Assembly: GCA_965263375.1 (NCBI GenBank)
Contig: OZ253669.1
Coordinates: forward strand, 1,178,001 to 1,242,000
Direction: 5' to 3'
DNA length: 64,000 bases
Source of the DNA: JAJFFW01 sp965263375
Lineage (GTDB): Bacteria; Pseudomonadota; Alphaproteobacteria; Caulobacterales; Parvularculaceae
Position numbers and translations under genes: made by a program. This document shows positions 1-9,056 of this stretch, in pieces (positions within the stretch are counted from its first letter, which is position 1; each line of letters opens with the position of its first letter). The notes beneath the pieces were generated by a model. It was not told the origin of the DNA and made no database searches. It saw nothing but the letters and a program-made list of their open reading frames with translations.

Positions 1-605
1 GATGACCATCCGTTAAACAGCGGGGTTACAAAACGCCCTTTACCGGCCGCGCCCAGTAATATTGCTGTTGCTATGATAGTTTCGATGAGCACGCCGCCAG
101 CCAGAGCACTGGCGCCCAAACCCATTAGCGCCAGACCGATCGTCCCGATTGTTTGTGCGATGATGCGAACAACGGCAAGGGCTGAAAGCAGGGTGAATTC
201 AAGATCGCGTTTTAAAGCTGTATCAACCGCCAACATTAAGGGTTGTGTTAGAAGTGATAGAGCAAGCAGCCAGAGCGTTAAGCGCATTTCAGCAGATAGA
301 TAATGGTCAGGTAGGAAATATATTCCCGTCGATAAGCCGGCGACGATGGTCAATGATAACAAGACCGATAGGCCGACAGCGGCCTTTATAATCTCATTAT
401 CAAGCTCTTTTTGTTGGATAAGATAAGCGGATAACCCAAAGTCAGAAACCGCTCTAGCAATCGCAATAATCGCTGTTGCGGTTGCAAAAATGCCGAAATC
501 TTGCGGGCTTAGTAGGCGTGCTAAAACCACAAGGCTTAAGGCGCGAATAACCAGCCCTAATTGCCGCGATATGAGTGTTTGAATGATCGCACGACGAACG
601 CGCAT
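1..605 (-). CDS. Polysaccharide flippase (Wzx/MOP type), partial at window edge
   Basis: This leftward frame is open from an ATG at 605-603 to the window edge, giving about 201 N-terminal residues with no stop. The protein is made almost entirely of alternating hydrophobic helices. It opens with a short basic segment (MRVRRAII), then LSPQDFGIFA and DTALKRDLEF, patterns typical of the oligosaccharide flippase branch of the MOP superfamily. Such proteins move lipid-linked sugar repeat units across the inner membrane. It lies 149 bp downstream of the asparagine-synthetase-like gene on the same strand, which supports a role in capsule, O-antigen or exopolysaccharide assembly. The exact substrate cannot be read from sequence. 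Confidence 0.8.
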   Translation of the reverse strand, partial: MRVRRAIIQTLISRQLGLVIRALSLVVLARLLSPQDFGIFATATAIIAIARAVSDFGLSAYLIQQKELDNEIIKAAVGLSVLLSLTIVAGLSTGIYFLPDHYLSAEMRLTLWLLALSLLTQPLMLAVDTALKRDLEFTLLSALAVVRIIAQTIGTIGLALMGLGASALAGGVLIETIIATAILLGAAGKGRFVTPLFNGWS

Positions 606-754
606 ATAGCGCCTTTTAACCTTCTTACAAAGTTATTCCATAAACCTGATGGGGTAATAGCGCATTAAAAAGATGGACCGGCCCGTTTAAAAACACGGAA
701 TTTTGCCTGCCTATCCACTATCACGATGATTTGGATATAATTTTTTTATCAAAG

Positions 755-2230
755 TTAATAGACAGATAATTTATACAATCGTCGCCTTAACACCCAATGT
801 GGATAGCGCAACAGAAAACTGCGATCCTTGGGATTATAGGGCAGCGCATTCAGTGTGGGTGAAAGGCGGGCGATCAAATTTTGTTGTAGCTTTGATCCAA
901 GGCGTTCCGCTGGGTTAATGCTTAAAATATCTGCATAAAGAGCAGCGCAATTCAGGACAGGAAATCTTATGGCGTTGTCCATATCATAAATTTGTTCTTT
1001 TGCGGCTAACCAGCCAGCCTGGCGTTGTTCTAAAAACAGGCGATCGCGCCAATCCAAGTGTTCTTGTTCCGTTTTGCTTGCCCAATCAAACCATGCATGA
1101 AGGCCGCAAAGAGCTGGGGATGATGGAGGCTCACCCAAATGCGCAGCAAATAGATTGGCGGCCTCATTGGGTGAAGGGAATATGTCAGGTAGATCACGCC
1201 AGTTGGAAAACCCGCTTGCAACGGCGAAGCCGTGTCCTCCTATAATTATGCCGTCAATATCAGCGCGTGAAGCGCTCAAAAAGGGAGCCGCGTCGCCATC
1301 AGAAACTAAATTAGGCGCATGTTGCGATAAAAGCTGTTGTCTGCTGTGCGTTTGAGGAGCCTCGCGCATTTTTTGATGGGATAGCCCGGCAAGGCGCGAA
1401 AGTGTCGGCGGCATAACCCGATCAGCGACGGACATGCGCCGCGTCAATCGCGTAAAGGGCTGAATTTCAGTGTTGGTTTGTTGGGCGATGGCTAGCATGA
1501 GCCTTGAATCATATCCGGCGGTTAAGCCAAGCCATATCGGCCCTTTATTGTGATCCGAAAGTCCAGCCATGATCGTCTTTAAGCGTAGTAAAATGCTTTG
1601 TAAGCTATCGTGGGTCGGACGTTCCGTTTGGATTTGAGGCATTAATGAGTGCGGCCTTACTCCGTCTCCATCCAAACACAGCGCCTGGCTCGGCAATAAT
1701 CTTTTGATTGCTTTAAAAGGGGTGTGCGGAGGAGGGAACCATGCCAAACCTTGCTCATATTTAAGCTGGCGCGAGTCGATTTTTTCAGTGAACCCCAATT
1801 GTTTTGACAATAGCGTAACACTGCTTGACGCCCATACAGATCCATCCTCAGTTGTTGCATAAGCGCATCCTAATAGTGCTGAGGCGTCGGTGTGTATCGT
1901 CGTGGGAGAAATAAGCAGCCAACGGCCCGCCCAATTCTGACTGATTAATGGAACTTGATCGGTTCGACACTCTGCAATTGACTGAGATGGCGCGCGATTA
2001 GGCAAGCTATCAACGGCGGTCCCTAATAAGGCCCAATTGGTTCCTTCTTGATCGCGTGCGTTAATCACTGAAAGTTCAGGGCAATAACTTAATACGTGCT
2101 TGTCAGATACTGAAAGATGTTTCCAGCCTGGCGCCGTCTTAATCTCTTTAGGGCAAATGATAAATTGTCGCCGATGCGGTGTTGCTGCCAAGAAACCCTC
2201 TGAATTGTATTTAAAGCTTTCCGAAATCAT
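755..2230 (-). CDS. Asparagine-synthetase-like PP-loop protein (surface glycan locus)
   Basis: 491 residues. The central motif GLTAGYDSRLMLA matches the ATP-binding PP-loop (SGGxDS) of the synthetase domain of class B asparagine synthetases, and a conserved-looking GGHGFAVASG follows about 90 residues later. The N-terminus starts MISESFKY and has no Cys at position 2, so the glutaminase nucleophile of true glutamine-dependent AsnB is missing. The protein is also shorter than AsnB (about 550). Relatives of this kind often sit in polysaccharide clusters and are thought to amidate sugars or peptides. The flippase downstream fits that. The biochemical role is inferred only. Confidence 0.65.
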   Translation of the reverse strand: MISESFKYNSEGFLAATPHRRQFIICPKEIKTAPGWKHLSVSDKHVLSYCPELSVINARDQEGTNWALLGTAVDSLPNRAPSQSIAECRTDQVPLISQNWAGRWLLISPTTIHTDASALLGCAYATTEDGSVWASSSVTLLSKQLGFTEKIDSRQLKYEQGLAWFPPPHTPFKAIKRLLPSQALCLDGDGVRPHSLMPQIQTERPTHDSLQSILLRLKTIMAGLSDHNKGPIWLGLTAGYDSRLMLAIAQQTNTEIQPFTRLTRRMSVADRVMPPTLSRLAGLSHQKMREAPQTHSRQQLLSQHAPNLVSDGDAAPFLSASRADIDGIIIGGHGFAVASGFSNWRDLPDIFPSPNEAANLFAAHLGEPPSSPALCGLHAWFDWASKTEQEHLDWRDRLFLEQRQAGWLAAKEQIYDMDNAIRFPVLNCAALYADILSINPAERLGSKLQQNLIARLSPTLNALPYNPKDRSFLLRYPHWVLRRRLYKLSVY

Positions 2231-2752
2231 AAATACCCCGCATTCACTAACTCTTAAAGGGTTAAATCTGGGTAGTAAAAAAGAGGGCGGGGTACTGATA
2301 AATCAGTATAAGCAAACTTACAATGTCGTTCGCTGTCTTTGGGGGATTAGAACCCAAATCGCGGGGAAATCAGAGGTGTATAAGCTGGTCTAAGTCGTTT
2401 AGCCGCCGTAAAACGAAGAGCGAGTGAAAAATCTATTTTAAAATCAGCAGCTTACATGGTTGACGGTATGTTGGCGCTCTTGGACGCAGAAATTTTGAAG
2501 CAATTTTGGGTTGAATTGGGGCGCAGACCAACAGCAGAGAAATGAAAAAGAAGAATCTGCACTTGACGGCCAAGGTCCGATTATAGAAGAGATCGAAGCC
2601 GTGTGGCTGAGACAGCTTGCTGGCTCGGTTCACGAGAGCCCGGTCCGTTAGGATGCGTTCAATTATCTAGAAAGCTTCCAAAACCTCAAAATTAATGTCA
2701 TCTAGCCTTGGAACAGGCAGCACACTTTTTCTCGCCTGTACTAGGATCTTTC
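2231..2752. other. Intergenic stretch without a recognisable gene
   Basis: About 520 bp lie between the divergently oriented synthetase-like gene and the MBOAT gene. Only short open frames occur (30 to 97 codons); none has a convincing ribosome-binding site or familiar sequence. It must hold the promoters of both neighbours. I looked for transposase remnants and found nothing I could defend. Confidence 0.5.
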
Positions 2753-4183
2753 ATGTTATTTACAGAGCTAAATTTTTGGGTTTTCTTCGCAGCAGTCGCG
2801 GCGGCTTATGTTGCTCTTCCGCACAAACACCAGAACCGTATGCTGCTGGTCGCGTCTTATGTATTTTACGGCGCTTGGGATTGGCGTTTTTTAAGCCTCA
2901 TTTTGCTAAGCACAATAGTCGACTATTTTGTCGGTTTGAGCATGGCAAATGCTACCACTGACACGAGACGGCGTCGGCTACTATTTGCTTCACTAGCAGT
3001 GAACCTCGGCATGCTCGGAATATTCAAGTATTTTGGGTTTTTTGTTGATAGCTTTCAATCTCTTCTAGCAGGTTTTGGATTCGAGGCTGACCCTTTTATT
3101 CTATCCATTGCGCTTCCAGTTGGCATATCGTTCTATACCTTCCAGACTTTGAGCTATACAATCGATATCTATCGACGGGATTTATCTCCGACGCGGGATT
3201 TTTTTGATTTCGCTCTGTTCGTAGCATTCTTTCCTCAACTGGTCGCAGGCCCAATTGAACGCGCCAAAAACCTTCTGCCAAATATTGAACAGCCACGCGC
3301 ATTAAGCTGGATAGACGCCCGACGTGGCGCGGTACTTTGCTTACTCGGATTGATCAAGAAGATCGTCATCGCTGATGGTATCGCGCCTTCGGTGAATGCC
3401 ATTTACGCAAGCCCTGATCCTACAAGGTTGGATATCATCGTTGCGACATGGCTGTTTGCGATTCAGATTTACTGTGACTTTTCGGGATATACCGACATCG
3501 CGCGTGGTGTCGCAAAGATGCTGGGCTTTCGACTAATGCGAAACTTTGCACAGCCCTATTTTGCCGCTGATCCACAAGAGTTTTGGCGCCGCTGGCATAT
3601 CAGTTTGTCATCGTGGTTGCGCGACTACCTTTATATTTCTTTGGGGGGAAATCGCGCCGGGCCTTGGAAGACCTACCGCAACCTAATGGCAACGATGACG
3701 CTTGGTGGCTTATGGCACGGAGCTGCTTGGAACTTTGTACTTTGGGGTATCTATCAAGGCACTATATTGTCCGTTCATCGAGCGCTAGCAGGGCGTCACG
3801 GCCAAACTGGAGAAGGCACAAAGCGCGGGGCCTTCTCATGGATTGGACGACTTTTGGCCATTGTGCTTTTTTTTCAGGTCGTCTGCTATGGGTGGCTTCT
3901 GTTCAGAGCAACATCGTTCGGACAAATAAAGGACTTCACTGAACGGCTTCTTGGTTTTGTTGAAACGCCCGCACAACTCACTATGCCAGCACCACCATTT
4001 GCCGCGCTTCTTGCATTGGGTTTCCTATTCGCTTGGGACAGCTTGGTGGAGCGATTGGGAGATGTACAGTTCTATGCGCGCTGGCCGATGGTCATTCGAG
4101 GCGCGCTATACGCCAGCATGATCTACCTTTTAGCGTTCGGCGCGACCACTCAAACATCAGCCTTTATCTACTTTCAATTCTAG
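2753..4183 (+). CDS. MBOAT family O-acyltransferase (AlgI/PatA-like)
   Basis: 476 residues from the ATG at 2753. The frame is open 15 codons further upstream, but MLFTELNFWVFFAAVAA is the usual MBOAT start, with the first membrane helix at once. The body is polytopic. It holds the family block EFWRRWHISLSSWLRDYLYI and the motif GLWHGAAWNFVLWG, whose His (about residue 322) is the catalytic base. Family members, such as AlgI of alginate acetylation, carry acyl groups across the inner membrane. They hand these to a periplasmic SGNH-type partner, which is the next gene, 15 bp downstream. It probably acylates a surface polysaccharide. Confidence 0.88.
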   Translation: MLFTELNFWVFFAAVAAAYVALPHKHQNRMLLVASYVFYGAWDWRFLSLILLSTIVDYFVGLSMANATTDTRRRRLLFASLAVNLGMLGIFKYFGFFVDSFQSLLAGFGFEADPFILSIALPVGISFYTFQTLSYTIDIYRRDLSPTRDFFDFALFVAFFPQLVAGPIERAKNLLPNIEQPRALSWIDARRGAVLCLLGLIKKIVIADGIAPSVNAIYASPDPTRLDIIVATWLFAIQIYCDFSGYTDIARGVAKMLGFRLMRNFAQPYFAADPQEFWRRWHISLSSWLRDYLYISLGGNRAGPWKTYRNLMATMTLGGLWHGAAWNFVLWGIYQGTILSVHRALAGRHGQTGEGTKRGAFSWIGRLLAIVLFFQVVCYGWLLFRATSFGQIKDFTERLLGFVETPAQLTMPAPPFAALLALGFLFAWDSLVERLGDVQFYARWPMVIRGALYASMIYLLAFGATTQTSAFIYFQF

Positions 4184-4198
4184 CTTCGGACAGAATCA

Positions 4199-5269
4199 AT
4201 GAGAAAAACTCTTTCGATGATCGGTCTCACGGCACTTTTTGTGATGATCTTGGACGTTATTGTCGCCATAACGCTGAGTTGGGCATCAGATAACGGCAAG
4301 CTAGGATCGCTTGTTCAGTATTTTGAATATGGACGTTCCGTCCCCGGTAAGCTCGCGCAATGGGAACGGAACCCTGGAGCACCAGGCAATCTCTATGATG
4401 TCGCATGGAGATCAGAATCTATCCTAAAATCACAGCAGGCCTTTGAAAGGGAAGACACCTCACGAGGTCCAGTTATTCGCAGCTATGGAATGTCGTTTGT
4501 AAACAACATAATTCGCCAAGCGACTGAGCTCGAATCTGAGATAATATGGGATGGCCATGCTGGTCCAGGAGCGCCGCCTAACTTTACTTTTGCTTTGTTT
4601 CAGGACGACCGCCACGCACGAAGACCTGGAGATGTGGCCGTGTTTGGTATCCTATCTTCATCTATCAGCGGCATGGCCGCGCTAAGCAACAGCACTTGGG
4701 CTTTCGAGCAACCAGCACCATTCACATACCCAATTTATTGGCCCAACGAAACGGGCCTAAGACGCGTAGAGCCAGCCATCAATAGCGCTACAGATTTACG
4801 TAATTTAACCGATGCAAAACGTAGAGTTTGGGAAGCGCAACTTGAACAAGAGGACTACTTCTTTGGTGTTCATACTTTTGGACTCAGCTGGATGGACCAT
4901 TCTCCTTTCGTCAGGCTAGTGCGCCGCTCGCTTGCCGCGTCTATGATCCAGGAGACCAAAGCTGAAGTTCTAGCAGGCGATTACCCCTATGAGCAGGTTC
5001 TCCAGCTGATGGTAAGCGAATTTGCGCGTTTATCGCGAGCAGATGGGCAAATCCCAGTAGTGATGTTGATACAATCTCGTGACCCAGCCGATCCAGATAT
5101 CTTTGAGATTGTGCGACCAGTAATAGAACAAGGTAACATCCCATATCTGGCAACTGTTGAACATTTCGACCCAAGAGATGCATCTGGGTTCTTGGGCGAT
5201 GGCCACTATGTGGAAGCCGTCGACCGACTCTTTGCAGAGCATTTTTTGGTTTTACTCAGTGAGTTTTGA
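4199..5269 (+). CDS. Membrane-anchored SGNH/GDSL-like protein (AlgJ/AlgX-type partner)
   Basis: 356 residues with one N-terminal membrane anchor (about residues 5-28) and a periplasmic domain. SYGMSF places a candidate nucleophile at Ser99, and near the C-terminus GDGHY supplies the Asp334-x-His336 pair typical of the last block of SGNH hydrolases. Spacing of 15 bp behind the MBOAT gene indicates one transcript. In AlgI/AlgJ/AlgX-like systems such a protein carries out the final O-acetyl transfer in the periplasm. Overall similarity to named families is low, so the assignment rests on the catalytic blocks, the anchor and the neighbour. Confidence 0.7.
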   Translation: MRKTLSMIGLTALFVMILDVIVAITLSWASDNGKLGSLVQYFEYGRSVPGKLAQWERNPGAPGNLYDVAWRSESILKSQQAFEREDTSRGPVIRSYGMSFVNNIIRQATELESEIIWDGHAGPGAPPNFTFALFQDDRHARRPGDVAVFGILSSSISGMAALSNSTWAFEQPAPFTYPIYWPNETGLRRVEPAINSATDLRNLTDAKRRVWEAQLEQEDYFFGVHTFGLSWMDHSPFVRLVRRSLAASMIQETKAEVLAGDYPYEQVLQLMVSEFARLSRADGQIPVVMLIQSRDPADPDIFEIVRPVIEQGNIPYLATVEHFDPRDASGFLGDGHYVEAVDRLFAEHFLVLLSEF

Positions 5270-5289
5270 GATCTTTGCTTTCAAGATCT
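5269..5289 (+). other. Short inverted repeat after the acylation pair
   Basis: AGATCTT and AAGATCT are perfect 7-bp arms around a 7-nt loop, starting at the stop codon of the SGNH gene. There is no T-tract, so it may be a weak terminator or a 3'-end stabiliser. Confidence 0.3.
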
Positions 5290-5519
5290 AGTCTCATACT
5301 GAACACCCAAACTGGCAAGTCCAGCTCTGTAAAAGCAATCTGTTGCTTGGTTGTTCTCACCTTTCTGTGTCCGGTGGTTTCCCGCAACGTGTCTTGTCCA
5401 AGAAGGAACGCTTGCGATCCTCACCGCGATCTCGCTTCCAAGACGGTTATTTGCCCTTGGACGCGCGTTGCGCTCCAACGGCATTTTGAGCTGATCGCGC
5501 TCGTTAAGCTGGCTGTCAT

Positions 5520-5596
5520 TGGCGCACCGGGGAAGATTCGAACTCCCGACCCCTTGATTCGTAGTCAAGTACTCTATCCAGCTGAGCTACCGGTGC
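5520..5596 (-). tRNA. tRNA-Arg (anticodon ACG)
   Basis: The reverse complement folds as a standard 77-nt tRNA. The acceptor stem is GCACCGG/CCGGTGC with discriminator G and an encoded CCA end at 5520. The D arm has AGCTCAGCTGGATAGAGT. The anticodon stem CTTGA/TCAAG closes the 7-nt loop CTACGAA, so the anticodon is ACG, and the T arm has GTTCGAATC. ACG (inosine-modified at position 34) reads CGU, CGC and CGA arginine codons. The gene points left, and the acylation genes lie beyond its 3' end. I found no second copy of the 3' end that would mark an integrated island. Confidence 0.97.
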
Positions 5597-5721
5597 TAAG
5601 TGTTCTTTTCGAACAGAGCCGAGGGTGTAACCCCAAAGGGGGTGCGATTGCAAGGGGCAAAGCGCGCTTAGGGAGAATTTCCATGCGTCATACCGAGGTC
5701 TGTTGAAAATGGCTATTGTTT

Positions 5722-6753
5722 CTAGGTTGCCCCAGCATCCGGTCGCTGGGCGGTTTGGCGCTCAGCCTCATAGACGCCCCTCGCGATGGCGCGCGCGGCG
5801 CAGTCTGCGGCGAGGAGGCCAAGCCGTGTCAAGTGAAGCGGGGTCGGCTCTGGCCCTTTGCCCGTGGCGAGCACAAATATGGCGTCGCCATCAGTGGGCG
5901 CATGCACGGGTCTAATCGCGCGGGCTAAGCCGTCTTGGGCCATGATCGCAATGCGCTGGGCGTCTGATTGAGTTAGGTTTGCATTCACCGCGATGACACC
6001 AATTGTCGTATTGGCCCGGGCGGCGGCGGCAAGTTTCGTATCTGGCGGAAGGTCTGCGGTTGGGCGCCAATCAGCTGCGGGACGTTTGCCGCCAAACTCG
6101 CCCTCTTGCTCAAATGGCCATGCCCAAAAGACATCGCTGCCCGGCATTTTTGCTGAGCCAAAGCTGTTGACGGCGATAAGCGCGCCGATGGCAAGGCCCT
6201 CATCATCTACATACGAGGCGCCGCCAATGCCGCCAGCTGTATTACCTGCCCGCGCGCCATAACCCGCGCCAGCTCGCCCCAGTGCAACAGCGTTTGCGCT
6301 TGCGGCCTCGCAGGCTGATTGCGCCAAGGCGGCATAAGGCGGTGTTCGCCCCCAATCCTTGTCGCCGCCATTTGCAAGATCATAAAGGATAGCAGAAGGC
6401 ACAATGGGTGAGGGGGGGATTTTAGGGTTGTTGACGAGTTGAAAGCCGCGCCCTTGCGCGCCAAGCCAGGCTGTAACGCCGTCCGCCGCGCCAAGGCCAT
6501 AGGAGGACCCGCCGCTTAAAACGACTGCATCTGCGGTTTGCACCAATGTGTCAGGTTGCAACAGGTCGGTTTCTCTTGTGCCTGGACCTCCGCCGCGCAC
6601 ATCACCGGCGCATACCATTGCCGTTTCCGGCAAGATTACGCTAACGCCGGTTTGGACGGCATGGTCCGAGGCTTGGCCCACATTTATGCCGGGCACATCC
6701 GTAATATCATTGTGAGGCCCAGGCCTTATGCCCCCTCGTGTTTGTGCGCCCAT
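5722..6753 (-). CDS. P1 family peptidase (DmpA-type, self-processing)
   Basis: 343 residues without a signal peptide. This is the DmpA/P1 aminopeptidase fold (MEROPS S58 group): ITDVPGINVGQA at the N-terminus, VVLSGGSSYGLGAADGV, then RANTTIGVIAVNANLT. In this branch the precursor cuts itself between Asn248 and Thr249, and the exposed Thr becomes the nucleophile; DGLARAIRPVHAPTDGD follows, as in mycobacterial relatives. Members act as aminopeptidases or D-esterases, and the substrate here is unknown. It is a single gene, convergent with nothing nearby and divergent from ggt. Confidence 0.85.
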   Translation of the reverse strand: MGAQTRGGIRPGPHNDITDVPGINVGQASDHAVQTGVSVILPETAMVCAGDVRGGGPGTRETDLLQPDTLVQTADAVVLSGGSSYGLGAADGVTAWLGAQGRGFQLVNNPKIPPSPIVPSAILYDLANGGDKDWGRTPPYAALAQSACEAASANAVALGRAGAGYGARAGNTAGGIGGASYVDDEGLAIGALIAVNSFGSAKMPGSDVFWAWPFEQEGEFGGKRPAADWRPTADLPPDTKLAAAARANTTIGVIAVNANLTQSDAQRIAIMAQDGLARAIRPVHAPTDGDAIFVLATGKGPEPTPLHLTRLGLLAADCAARAIARGVYEAERQTAQRPDAGAT

Positions 6754-6978
6754 ATTAATTCTTTCTGATCAGCGCCAAAAGATCTGGCTAGTTGCGGCTT
6801 TGCTTATAAGTTAAGGGGTTCGCCTGGACGCGCCAAGGAAAGATGGTAAGTCGATAGACTGAATATGTTTGGGACAATTGGTCCTTATGGCAAGCTCTAT
6901 AATTGTATAGCTAAACGTGCAACCTGCGACTGAACAGCATATATTGGAAGCAAGCTCACCGTCCTCAAAGGATTATTC

Positions 6979-9039
6979 ATGTCACCCAAAATACCCTTTC
7001 TATTTGCGTTTTGTTTGCTTGCAGCATGCGGAGGCGACCAAAATACGGCGGAAATTTCCCCAGCGCCAATTATTGAAGAAGCGCAAAGTGAAACGATCAC
7101 GTCGACAAGCACTGAGGAAGTGGAAACAGCTGAAACTGGTAAAGGCGAGACAAAAAACAGTGATCCTAAAAAGAGTGATCCTAAAAATAGTGATGCTGGT
7201 GAGCCTGAACCCTCTTTTGAAGAGAGCAAGGAATCTAAACTAAATGCTGAGCCGCCCCAGGCTCCGCAGGAGCAACAAACAGAGCAGAAGAAACAAACGG
7301 AGCAGGCGGAAAAACAACCACAACAAAAGCCCGAGCGCGCCGAGACAGCGGCGGACGCAAGCGGAGCCGCCGCGTTATTATCGTTTTCTTCAAGGTTTCA
7401 CTCGGTCATTGCCGAAAACGGTATGGTCTCCGCCCAGGATGCGATCGCTGCGGAAGTTGGCCGTGATATCTTAAAAGCTGGCGGCAATGCGGTGGACGCG
7501 GCGGTTGCAACAGGGTTTGCCCTTGCTGTTACGCATCCGCAAGCAGGCAATCTTGGCGGCGGCGGCTTTATGCTCATCTCTCTTGCTGATAATGAAGAGG
7601 TGATCGCATTAGATTTTCGTGAAAAGGCGCCTGCTGCTGCGAAGCGGGATATGTTTTTAGACGAAACAGGGGCGGTTGACAAAGAGCGGGCGCGTTTCAG
7701 CCATTTATCTGCTGGCGTGCCTGGCAGCGTAATGGGTTTGACTGAGGCCTTATCTGAATACGGATCGATGTCTCTTGAAGAGGTTCTGGCCCCCGCCATT
7801 AAACTCGCTGATGAAGGATTTGAAGTTCCCTATGGGTTGAGCGATTCTCTTCGGCGCCGAGCAGACCGGTTTAAAACAGACCCATCTTCGCAAATTTACT
7901 TTTTAAAGCCTGGCGGCGCGCCATATGCGCCAGGAGAAAATTTGGTCCAGACAGATCTAGCGATGACGCTAAAAGCCATTTCTAAGGAAGGCGCGGATGG
8001 GTTTTACCATGGTCCAATCGCAGATTTGATCGTCGCAGAGATGGAGGCCAATGGCGGGCTGATCACCCATCAAGACCTTGCCGATTATCGAGCTGTAACC
8101 CGCAAGGCGATTGTTGGAACGTATAAAGATTACACAATCGCCTCTATGCCGCCGCCGTCTTCCGGCGGGGTGCATGTGGTGCAAATGTTGAATATCCTTG
8201 AGGGGTACGACCTTAAGGTGTTGGGGCACAATAGTGCGGACTATCTTCATCGATTGATTGAGGTGATGCGCCGGGCTTATGCGGATCGGTCAGAATATTT
8301 GGGTGATCCAGACTTTTTTGATGTGCCGATTGATGCGCTGATCGATAAAGAATATGCGAACACGTTGCGCGCGGGCATTGATCTTGAAAAGGCGGGAGAT
8401 TCAACGACAATTAAGCCGGGCCTGCCGCCAGCGCCGGAAAGCCCTGAAACCACGCACTATTCCGTAATGGATAAGGAAGGCAATGCCGTCTCCGTTACCA
8501 CGACCCTTAATTTTTCCTATGGAAGCGGTTATTCCGTGGACGGCGCCGGGTTCCTTTTAAACAATGAGATGGATGATTTTTCGGCTAAGCCTGGCGCGCC
8601 AAACGCTTTTGGTTTGATTGGGGGCGAGGCGAACGCGATCGAGCCGGCAAAGCGCCCGTTATCGTCAATGACGCCGACCATTGTGTTTAAAGACGGCGCG
8701 CCTGTTATTGTAACCGGCTCCCCAGGGGGCAGCACAATTATCACCATCGTTTTGCAAATATTGTTGAACGTTATGGAGTTTGATATGAATGCAATGCAAG
8801 CGACCGCTGCGCCGCGCATTCACCATCAATGGTTGCCTGATGTTATTGTTACTGAGCCAGGGCTTTCTGTTGATACACTGAATATTCTTTATGATCGTGG
8901 ATTTAAGCTGCGGCGCGATGATAGCGGTTACTATCAACGCCGCATCATGGGGCGGGCGAATACGATTATTTCCAAGGATGGTGTTTTTTATGGCGCCGCT
9001 GATCCGCGTGGCCCGAAATCGGCGGTGGCCGGGTGGTGA
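6979..9039 (+). CDS. ggt: Gamma-glutamyltransferase as a lipoprotein with a low-complexity spacer
   Basis: 686 residues. The N-terminus MSPKIPFLFAFCLLAAC is a lipoprotein signal with lipobox LAAC. About 105 residues rich in Glu, Lys, Gln, Thr and Ser follow, including tandem K-N-S-D-P units, before the enzyme domain begins near ENGMVSAQDA. The autoprocessing site is PE-TTHYSV, with Thr491 expected as the N-terminal nucleophile of the small subunit; GSPGGSTIIT lies further on. The enzyme cleaves glutathione and other gamma-glutamyl compounds in the periplasm. Lipid anchoring plus a long flexible tether is unusual, because most GGTs are soluble periplasmic proteins of about 580 residues. SD AAGGA lies 8 nt before the ATG. 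Confidence 0.92.
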   Translation: MSPKIPFLFAFCLLAACGGDQNTAEISPAPIIEEAQSETITSTSTEEVETAETGKGETKNSDPKKSDPKNSDAGEPEPSFEESKESKLNAEPPQAPQEQQTEQKKQTEQAEKQPQQKPERAETAADASGAAALLSFSSRFHSVIAENGMVSAQDAIAAEVGRDILKAGGNAVDAAVATGFALAVTHPQAGNLGGGGFMLISLADNEEVIALDFREKAPAAAKRDMFLDETGAVDKERARFSHLSAGVPGSVMGLTEALSEYGSMSLEEVLAPAIKLADEGFEVPYGLSDSLRRRADRFKTDPSSQIYFLKPGGAPYAPGENLVQTDLAMTLKAISKEGADGFYHGPIADLIVAEMEANGGLITHQDLADYRAVTRKAIVGTYKDYTIASMPPPSSGGVHVVQMLNILEGYDLKVLGHNSADYLHRLIEVMRRAYADRSEYLGDPDFFDVPIDALIDKEYANTLRAGIDLEKAGDSTTIKPGLPPAPESPETTHYSVMDKEGNAVSVTTTLNFSYGSGYSVDGAGFLLNNEMDDFSAKPGAPNAFGLIGGEANAIEPAKRPLSSMTPTIVFKDGAPVIVTGSPGGSTIITIVLQILLNVMEFDMNAMQATAAPRIHHQWLPDVIVTEPGLSVDTLNILYDRGFKLRRDDSGYYQRRIMGRANTIISKDGVFYGAADPRGPKSAVAGW

Positions 9040-9056
9040 ACAACACCAAGTTGAAA

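Noticed and set aside
2231..2752. Remnant of an insertion-sequence transposase
   Set aside because: One short frame faintly recalls the end of an IS3-type transposase, but it has stops, no terminal repeats and no catalytic motif.
5281..5568. 95-codon minus-strand ORF starting inside the tRNA-Arg gene
   Set aside because: Its N-terminus is translated from tRNA sequence, and no independent start lies downstream.
5266..5706. 146-codon ORF across the tRNA-Arg gene
   Set aside because: Its sequence is made of the antisense of the tRNA and its flanks; such ORFs are artefacts.
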